Positions 9,001-13,197 of a DNA stretch of 13,197 nucleotides are shown here, one piece after another. How positions within the stretch are numbered: the stretch's first letter is position 1; each line of letters begins with the position of its first letter. Source of the DNA: Ectocarpus siliculosus (lineage: Eukaryota; Sar; Phaeophyceae; Ectocarpales; Ectocarpaceae); NCBI GenBank assembly GCA_000310025.1, contig FN649749.1, forward strand, positions 2,399,956 to 2,413,152, given 5' to 3'. The position numbers and the translations under genes are program-made. The notes under the pieces were generated by a model. It ran no database searches, was not told where the DNA came from, and saw only the letters and a list, made by a program, of their open reading frames with translations.

Positions 9001-12000
9001 GCCGCGGTGGCCTACCGGATGGGGGGGGGGGCGGTTAGGGTAGAGACAAGGTATGGTGGGTAGAGCGAAGACGGCTGTTGCCGTCGGTGGCCGATTCACT
9101 CAGAGAGGGCGGGTGCACGATTGGTCCGCGTGGGCCGGGGTGCACACATCAGTCTAAACCAGGGTGGCTCGATCGGCTCACTCTCTCTTTGCTCTCCAGC
9201 TCTCTCTGGGCCCTCCGCTTCTCCCTGTCGGCGGCCGCGGCCATCTTTTGCCGGCGAGGGGACGCGATCTCTTCCCGCCGCCTCTTCAGGTCGGAGACGC
9301 GCCGGGCGTACTGCTCCGCCGACCTCTGGGCCCAGAGCATCCGCCTCCGACCAACCACGTACTCGGGCACCTGCAAACAGGGGTACAACCCGGGAATCGA
9401 TTGTGAGGGCAAGAACCTTAGACCACACGAACGCAAGAAATCTGAGGATCAGAGTTCCCCGTTTGTATGCATACACCTCTTGGAGGGCTCGAATGGAAAC
9501 CTATATAAGAAAGAGAGACACCGTAGGTTGTGTAAGTCACCACACCCCGTGGACCGATTTTCAACGCTCGACTGAACTTAGCGATGAAGAGACTGCCAAG
9601 ATGAAGTGATGTTCTTGGGGAGAGCTCTCTACGAGGCGGTTCCAACGTCTCCATTTCAGCGGTCCAGGGGGTGTGGTATCTTACGCAACCTCCTATGGCA
9701 GTTTGATGTGCCCGCAGGGTATCCAGAGTCAGCGCCGCAAACCGGAGATCACATGGCCTCTTCGGCGTAACGGCAATCGCGTCGGCGCCGAGGGCGTGTA
9801 GTACGGCGGCAGTGCTCGATCTCGCTCTATGCCCATCTATCCAGACCTATTATATAACAGCCGATGGCTTCGGTGCTAAAGCCACAGACAGAAAATAAAT
9901 GATTGGGAAAGTCACAACAGTTTAGAGATGGCCGAGGATCCCTCCGTGTCACAAAAAAAAAAACTCAGGTTAAGACTCCTTGCAACCCCTTACTATCCTA
10001 TTTCCTGCGCCTTCTGAGAGTCCTCGCGAACCCTCCACAATCGTGAATTACCCCCCATGCTTCCCGTTCCATCGAACACGAGTACGTGCCTCGTCTCCTG
10101 GGCAAAAGAAGCGCCGCTGCTGACCCGTCGCGGAAGCACCCCTACCCGCCCCGTCCCCGCCCCTCGCCCGGTCGTTTCTTTTTCTCGCTCTTCTCCCCGC
10201 AGCGCCTGTCGTTGCTCTTCTTCTCCCGCCTCGTTTCCCCGCGTGTCGTCGGCTCCTCTGGTTGGGTGACCTCCCGGAAATTCTGTCGCGTCCACCGCCG
10301 TGCCGGCGGCCGCCGCCGCCGCCCCTGCTCGACCGCTCACGTGCGGCGGCCAGGTTATCCGAAGCGCTTTCTTCTCCTTCCCCGGCGTTGTGTCGGCGGA
10401 CGTGCAAGAACGACAGCTCCAATAGTTGGTTCGCTTCTTCTTCTTCTTCTTCTTCTTCTTGCAGCGCTGCTTGCGACACCGGACGCCCGGCAACGTCAGC
10501 GCGATCCCGAGAAGCGTGGGAGGCGTCGCCGCCGCCCCCGCCGCCCCCGCCGCCGCCGACGCTCGTTGGGCTGCCGTCGGTGGTCAGGGTTCCGAACCCC
10601 GAGGCTTCGGCGAGCAGCGTTTCCGCCGCCCCCGGAGAGGGTGGTCGGAGGAGCTGGTCTTGCCGTGGTGCAACGCCAGTGCGGGAGGCGTAGGCCACGC
10701 CGCCGCCTGTCGTGTCACCGCGGGGACCGGCAGCCTCGTTATCGGCCCCAGAGGAAGAATAGTGCGAGCTGTGGTCAAGACCCCCGCGGGCGTCGTAGGG
10801 AGAGGTAGAGGCTGCGCCGGTGCAGCTCCCGGCGACACGCTGGTTATGACGATCGTCGGCATCGAGAATGGCCATCTCTCGGTGGCAGCGCCAGCACTCC
10901 GTCGGGCTGGTGGCGAGCCCGCTGGTAACGGCGCCGTCTCTCCCGGCCCCGGCGACTACCGTCAGCGCGCTAACGCTACCTTCCTTCGCGTTGGCCACGG
11001 AGCTGCGCGGCGGCAGCGTGGAAAGCGAGTCTCCGACGTCGATTTGGTCCCGGTCGTGGTGAAGATGTCTGTCCGCTGCCGCTGTCTCTGCCGCCGCGAC
11101 GCTCTTCTGGCCCCTGGAAGAAGCAGACGGGGCTTCCCGGGCATGGGCACTACCGCCGCTAATTCCCGTTGCTGTGCACGCTCGCAAGCACAAGGGGGTG
11201 GGCGGGAGAAGCGGAAAGAACTGAGGAATCAAGCCGGGAGAACCGGTGAGCATCGCTTCTACAACCCTACTGTAAAATTAGTTGGATATATTAACTTGAG
11301 AGGGGGTTTCGAGGGAGATTTCGACCGCGTCAGTACTGTACATCTGTGAGGTATCGAAAGACACGGGCCGTTCATGCCACAACCGAAAGCAAGAGAAGAT
11401 TCCCTCGAAAGGACCTTTTCCAAGGGGAGCATTTTCCCGCGAACCCAAAGCCTTATCCCCTGAAAAGTATAAGTGAGATAGCGCTCGGAGGCGTGGTTTC
11501 CCGGGACCCTGAAATGAAACTTCGCCAACAAAAGAAGCACCACTGCTGCCGCTTTGTTGCGTTTGGGACTCGGGGTGCTACTCATACACCCATCAAAAGA
11601 GAGGTACTATAGCTGTTCCAATGCAGCCGTTCAACAACAACGCGCCTCTGGGCGAGTTGTTTGGATGGACAGGGATAACGCAAATTCACGGTATCGCTCA
11701 GCGATACAGGTGTTCGCCCTCCGATATGCACAGTCTTTGGGATTGGAATACGGCAACATACTAGCCGTCGGCGCCATTACCACTTGCAGGATAAGTCGGA
11801 AGTAACGAACGGCTGTTGGGTCGGTGCGAAAAATATCGGGTATTCTGGTCGACAACAATCGCTGGCCAACTTTCGACCGATTGCTCTCAGATACAGCAGA
11901 CCAGAGGGACCGAATTGCACGTGCGATTGTAGTTTTTATTCCTTTCTGGGGAGTGTTTTTTTTGTGCTTGAGTCGCCACTCACCGCGCAAAGAAAAAAGC

Positions 12001-13082
12001 CAAGTCGACTACCTAAGTCGGGTGTCGCGTTTTGGGTTAAATGGCAAACCACACACATGCACAAGAAAATAAAACGTGCAGTAACAACAAAACAAGGGGG
12101 ATGTCCTTTCCTATTTCGCGATAACCCCCGTTTGTCTTGGGTTTTTGTCGTAGAAAAATGTTGCTGTGACGAACGAAGAATCCAAACCATGTAAACCCAC
12201 CGCAGACTTGATAGGATTAACCCAATTCACTTCGGCACACAAAAATCTCGTGATAATGCCTGCCTACGGACATAACTGCTACGGAGATAACTTCCATGTG
12301 TCCTAACCCCCACCCTGCTGTCCAATCAACACCTGTACGGGGTCGACTGGTACACGGCAAGCCCCGGCGGCAAGCAGACAGCTCCCTCGAACCGCCGGGA
12401 ATTGCGGAGGAGCCGCTCCATGGCCTGAGAGAGAGGGGGGGAGGGGGGGGAGGGAGAGAGAGACACACACATAGAGAAAGACACAGAGAGAGACGCGCAG
12501 AGACACACAGAGAAAGAGAGAGGGGGAGAGAGAGAGCGACAGAGAGAGAGACAGAAGAGATAGAAGTCGACCACACCGGGGTCGCATCGATAAAGACGTC
12601 CGTGATCTTCCAGAGCACAAAGAGAAACAGAACTGAATGACGAACACGAGGAGGCGGGGGGGGCAAACAGCCTCTGCAAGGGACAAAAAAGAAGAGGGAC
12701 CTGTGGGCGGGGAGGGCTCCAAAACACACTCTTGACGAAAACTCGCACCAACAAGCAGAGGCGAAACGAACCTGCGTCGCACGGGCTTGCTCAGCTCTAG
12801 CATCTGCTGCGCCATCTTCCCGAAATTATCCCGGAGGGCGGTCGACGCCCCGTGCTCCAGCAGCTCGGAAGCCGTCTCGTAATTCCTGGAGAGGTACGCG
12901 ATGTGCAGGGCTACGGACGCAGGGGACGCGGACGGGGTGGGGAACGGTGTACGTGAGCAGGGAACTGGTTTGACAAACACGCCAGGCAGACGGAGGTAGC
13001 TGCTTATATCAGCATCAAGTAGCGCGGTATTGCTTGTCACGGAATGTGTCTTTAGCAGCTCGGGAGCCGGCATGACGCACAT
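3073..13082 (-). CDS. Ankyrin / coiled-coil / kinase-like (probable pseudokinase) gene, multi-exon, with C-terminal CaaX-type motif
   Basis: Proposed join in transcript order: 13082-12772, 11113-10341 (3' end uncertain), 9370-9182, 8840-8521, 8186-8006, 7545-7357, 6266-5934, 5378-5163, 4680-3073. Every proposed boundary has a GT donor and an AG acceptor. From 9370 to the stop all phases agree and the parts follow kinase-fold order: YRLLRP start, VVVK, alphaC, beta4/5, alphaE, SGDVTPDN, SPE, DAWGLG, SLDPGRR. The C-lobe has little between alphaF and subdomain XI. The ankyrin exon joins in phase to the acidic exon; the link from the acidic exon to the coiled-coil exon is not resolved, so two adjacent genes remain possible. 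Expected product is about 1,370 residues. Ankyrin repeats bind proteins; the degraded ATP and Mg sites suggest scaffolding or allosteric work rather than phosphotransfer. I do not recognise a named orthologue. The true start may lie beyond the window. Confidence 0.7.
4681..5162 (-). other. Intron between alphaF exon and terminal exon
   Basis: 482 bp, donor CAT|GTCAGT, acceptor CCTAG (or CAG three bases on), phase 0. It contains the hairpin plus T tract at 4947-4977. Confidence 0.65.
4947..4977 (+). other. GC-rich hairpin followed by a T tract
   Basis: TCTCACGC (4947-4954) pairs with GCGTGAGA (4962-4969) around a 7-nt loop, followed by seven or more T. It resembles an intrinsic terminator, but it sits in a eukaryotic intron (4681-5162) and no small gene precedes it on the plus strand. 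Probably chance or a structural element. Confidence 0.35.
5163..5378 (-). CDS. Kinase-like exon: activation segment, APE-type motif and alphaF
   Basis: The acceptor CCACTGTGTCAG|CCG and donor GCCCAT|GTCAGT bound 216 nt, 72 codons in phase 0/0. The product reads PFDKAHASPERIQAAL, with SPE matching the APE motif, then KMADDAWGLGTTIYWLLTGR, a clear alphaF with the DxWxLG signature (Asp and Trp kept), and a hydrophilic stretch ending DYESPAPAH. The distance from the degenerate DFG to SPE (about 30 residues) is normal for an activation segment. This is the easiest part of the domain to recognise and argues for a kept fold, since the alphaF Asp supports the catalytic-loop backbone. Confidence 0.87.
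5379..5933 (-). other. Intron between catalytic-loop and activation-segment exons
   Basis: 555 bp, donor GGAG|GTAAAC, acceptor GTGTCAG, phase 0. I searched it for a hidden exon with a normal DFG and found none. Confidence 0.72.
5934..6266 (-). CDS. Kinase-like exon: alphaE, catalytic loop, poly-Gly insert, degenerate DFG region
   Basis: The acceptor GGCTGAAGTAG|GTGG and the strong donor CTGGAG|GTAAAC bound 333 nt, 111 codons in phase 0/0. LATQACRAVGWLHHHGL is alphaE. ISGDVTPDNFIL is the catalytic loop: Asp (codon 6195-6197) and Asn (6180-6182) are kept, while HR of HRD becomes SG and the usual Lys becomes Thr. About 50 residues rich in Gly and Ser follow, including a run of 11 Gly from a (GCC)n repeat. 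Then ELRLVAGRSAARR sits where kinases have LxLxDFGxA; DFG is reduced to Ala-Gly (codons 5994-5999), with no Asp for Mg. The exon ends HPLLE and continues in phase to PFDKAHASPE. Confidence 0.82.
6039..6071 (+). repeat. (GCC)n microsatellite coding poly-Gly on the minus strand
   Basis: Eleven CCG/GCC units encode the Gly run inserted between the catalytic loop and the DFG position of the kinase-like domain. Confidence 0.9.
6324..6560. repeat. Two-copy tandem repeat, period 129 bp
   Basis: About 107 bp starting GTACTCAT at 6324-6430 recurs at 6453-6560 with a few substitutions. The core GTCGTTAGACCATTGACCTC and the following CGCATCCCTACAAAG are identical in both. A G-rich spacer separates the copies. 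It is in the 6267-7356 intron. Confidence 0.85.
6913..7047. repeat. Two-copy tandem repeat, period 68 bp
   Basis: The unit starting CTTGTTTTACAACGTCGTTG at 6913-6980 recurs at 6981-7047, nearly identical (GGCAAAACACC against GGCAGAACACC). The high identity suggests a recent duplication in the same intron as the 129-bp repeat. Confidence 0.88.
7357..7545 (-). CDS. Kinase-like exon, beta4-beta5-hinge and alphaD
   Basis: The acceptor CTCTCTGCCAG|GAAG and donor GATCAG|GTGTGG bound 189 nt, 63 codons in phase 0/0. The product EPLSVGLVCAFETERSLVLS reads as beta4 and beta5, followed by the hinge (IPAGSRTL) and an alphaD-like helix KEVGQQMHSERRSKKN. A short hydrophilic stretch SVSDGGVFNDQ then joins to alphaE in the next exon. 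It fits exactly between alphaC and the alphaE/catalytic-loop exon, with matching phase on both sides. No methionine opens this frame near its start, so a simple start-to-stop ORF search would miss the exon. The gatekeeper position is probably within RSLVLSI but I cannot fix it without an alignment. Confidence 0.82.
7546..8005 (-). other. Intron between N-lobe exons
   Basis: 460 bp, donor CAG|GTCAGC, acceptor CTGCCAG. The frame of the upstream exon happens to stay open well into this intron, but the protein loses kinase character at once. No other feature seen. Confidence 0.75.
8006..8186 (-). CDS. Kinase-like N-lobe exon (beta1 to alphaC)
   Basis: The acceptor CGCCGCTCTCCAG|ATAC and donor CTCCAG|GTCAGC bound 181 nt. 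The residues align with protein kinase subdomains I-III: YRLLRP (beta1), SELWWAKP (beta2), TAVVVKVL with the beta3 Lys (codon 8084-8086), and WEAFIREWGVLKYL (alphaC) with the likely salt-bridge Glu (codon 8030-8032). The usual glycine-rich loop GxGxxG between beta1 and beta2 is replaced by TTSPLDDS, with no glycine at all. Such a loop would bind ATP poorly in most kinases, although some pseudokinases still bind nucleotide. The exon ends in phase 0 and continues at 7545. Confidence 0.85.
8312..8383. repeat. 72-bp foldback (near-perfect inverted repeat) within an intron
   Basis: TAGATGTACAGCA (8312-8324) pairs with TGCTGTACATCTA (8371-8383). The centre is a 16-bp perfect palindrome, AAGTCAGCGCTGACTT (8340-8355). 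The arms between have scattered mismatches but remain the same length. It lies inside the 8187-8520 intron of the kinase-like gene. It could be a tiny foldback transposon remnant, a small-RNA precursor or a cruciform; nothing visible decides. Confidence 0.75.
8521..8840 (-). CDS. Linker exon leading into the kinase-like domain
   Basis: The acceptor TTTTCCCTAAG|GTC and donor GACAG|GTCAGG give 320 nt (106 codons plus 2 nt). The start is in phase 0 after the coiled-coil exon, and the end leaves AG, completed by A from the next exon to give Arg. The product begins VRNSPLRWDRDGRPCSS, continues through Ser/Pro-rich and Gly/Arg-rich sequence with a CLKCDPRRWYRG stretch, and ends EGGRLWNRIVSDR, running straight into YRLLRPW of the kinase-like N-lobe. 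Most of it is predicted to be disordered. A competing donor, GGTCAG|GTAGTG just downstream, would break the phase and was not chosen. A second frame is also open through most of the exon but does not fit either junction. Confidence 0.6.
8872..9164. repeat. Diverged duplication, two copies about 186 bp apart
   Basis: Copies at about 8872-8980 and 9058-9164 share the order GGGTAGA-CGAAG, a GTCG-rich stretch, GGCCGA, TACGATTGGT or CACGATTGGT, GGGCCGGGGTGCACAC and AAACCAGGG, with many substitutions. Both are in the 8841-9181 intron. Confidence 0.7.
9182..9370 (-). CDS. Basic coiled-coil exon
   Basis: The acceptor CTGTTTGCAG|GTG and donor GAGAGA|GTGAGC bound 189 nt, exactly 63 codons in phase 0/0. 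The product starts VPEYVVGRRRMLWAQRS and is strongly helical and charged: EQYARRVSDLKRRREEIA, then QKMAAAADREKRRAQRELES. Spacing of Leu, Ala and Val among Arg, Glu and Lys is typical of a coiled coil or a single long alpha-helix. It joins in phase to the linker exon at 8840. It would place a dimerisation or extended helical arm between the N-terminal part and the kinase fold. No family is recognised. The other frames in this stretch give no coherent protein. Confidence 0.7.
9371..10340 (-). other. Proposed intron or unresolved region before the coiled-coil exon
   Basis: About 970 bp. The phase mismatch between 10341 (phase 1) and 9370 (phase 0) means a small exon may be hidden here, or the true donor of the acidic exon is elsewhere. 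I could not identify the missing piece. Confidence 0.4.
10341..11113 (-). CDS. Long low-complexity acidic exon (3' boundary uncertain)
   Basis: The acceptor CTTCTTCCAG|GG follows a good pyrimidine tract and completes the AG left by the ankyrin exon, giving KPVRR-R-GQKSVAAAE. The frame stays open for more than 1 kb, to a TAA at 10048. The product is mostly disordered (Ala, Ser, Gly, Asp). It has a CWRCHREM stretch with a single CxxC, a poly-Gly run encoded near 10528-10560, an eight-Glu run encoded by the TTC repeat near 10434-10460, and then a helical-looking segment ANQLLELSFLHVRRH. The best-looking donor is GCAC|GTGAGC at 10341, but it leaves phase 1 while the next recognised exon starts in phase 0. 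A small exon is therefore missed, or another donor is used. Function unknown; the acidic and poly-Gly runs suggest a flexible linker. Confidence 0.5.
10434..10460 (+). repeat. (TTC)n microsatellite coding poly-Glu on the minus strand
   Basis: Nine TTC units, read as GAA codons on the minus strand, give the Glu run in the acidic exon. Confidence 0.9.
11114..12771 (-). other. Proposed intron after the ankyrin exon
   Basis: 1,658 bp from donor CAG|GTTCGT to acceptor TTCCAG|GG. It includes the polypurine tract and no coding-like segment I can identify. It is the longest proposed intron and a possible place for a gene boundary. Confidence 0.45.
12427..12556 (+). repeat. Polypurine / GA-rich tract
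   Basis: About 130 bp almost wholly of G and A on the plus strand, with GAGA, GGGGGAGGGG and short CACA interruptions. It lies within the long intron after the ankyrin exon. Confidence 0.85.
12772..13082 (-). CDS. Exon with ankyrin repeat (first visible exon)
   Basis: The stretch VALHIAYLSRNYETASELL, followed by EHGASTALRDNFGK, matches the ankyrin consensus (TPLHxAAxxGxxxxVxxLLxxGAxxxxxDxxG). The next repeat begins at GKMAQQMLEL and is cut short after KPVRR. The 3' end is the donor CGCAG|GTTCGT, leaving a split codon (AG). There are two readings of the 5' side. The frame is open up to an ATG at 13082 with A at -3, which would make this the first exon. Alternatively, an acceptor after GTAG at 12911 starts the exon at 12910 and the start codon lies outside the window. 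The part 12772-12910 is well supported; 12911-13082 (which includes PAPELLKTH) is not repeat-like and is uncertain. Ankyrin repeats are protein-binding modules. Confidence 0.6.
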
Positions 13083-13170
13083 GCTGTGCGGGAAAGGAAT
13101 GCGACGCGTATCAAGGCTGGAAGGAAAGGTGGAGGTGGCAACTCCGCGGGGAGGGCACCAAAATACGGGC

Positions 13171-13197
13171 GGGGGGGGGGGGGGGGGGGGGGGGGGG
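13171..13197 (+). repeat. Poly-G run at right end
   Basis: 27 consecutive G up to the last base of the window. Confidence 0.95.

Noticed and set aside
9096-9476. Alternative minus frame over the coiled-coil exon (GWSEADALGPEVGG)
   Set aside because: It does not fit the phase of the downstream exon and has no heptad or family pattern, whereas the VPEYVV frame fits both.
10048-10110. FDGTGSMGG in an alternative minus frame, resembling the MIDAS start of a von Willebrand A domain
   Set aside because: No other part of a vWA domain follows or precedes it, the frame is Arg/Gly-rich noise, and a TAA ends the neighbouring coding-like frame here. Probably chance.

Overview
The window looks like nuclear DNA of an intron-rich, GC-rich eukaryote. 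Coding exons are separated by GT-AG introns of about 0.3 to 1.7 kb. There are many microsatellites (TC, GCC, TTC, polypurine), long homopolymers and CCCCGGGG-type palindromes. The style fits a brown alga or another multicellular stramenopile, but that is inferred from architecture and composition only; no marker gene confirms the taxon. Both ends are long G runs (9-33 and 13171-13197), so the window may be a whole contig that stopped at poly-G tracts.

The only gene I can support is on the minus strand, from about 13082 down to 3073. I rebuilt it from splice sites and reading phase. In transcript order it holds: an ankyrin-repeat exon (12772-13082, certain only for 12772-12910); a long acidic, low-complexity exon (11113 to about 10341, 3' end unresolved); a basic coiled-coil exon (9182-9370); a disordered linker (8521-8840); kinase beta1 to alphaC (8006-8186); beta4 to alphaD (7357-7545); alphaE, catalytic loop and degenerate DFG region (5934-6266); activation segment and alphaF (5163-5378); and a last exon (3073-4680) with kinase subdomain XI, a tail of about 500 disordered residues and a C-terminal CTVM. 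From 9370 to 3073 all seven exons join in matching phase.

The kinase-fold domain looks like a pseudokinase. The glycine-rich loop has no glycines, HRD reads SGD, and DFG reads AG. The beta3 Lys, alphaC Glu, catalytic-loop Asp/Asn, SPE and DxWxLG are kept. A (GCC)n microsatellite encodes a poly-Gly insert next to the degenerate DFG. With ankyrin and coiled-coil parts in front and a possible prenylation signal at the end, the protein would most simply be a membrane-tethered scaffold or regulator; this is inference.

About 480 bp past the stop codon lies an 850-bp non-autonomous DNA transposon (1746-2595). It has perfect inverted termini bounded by TA and repeated C4-6G4-6 palindrome plus poly-T modules inside. 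The introns carry three diverged tandem duplications (periods 129, 68 and about 186 bp), a 72-bp near-perfect foldback, and a polypurine tract. The stretch 34-1743 holds no gene I can support.
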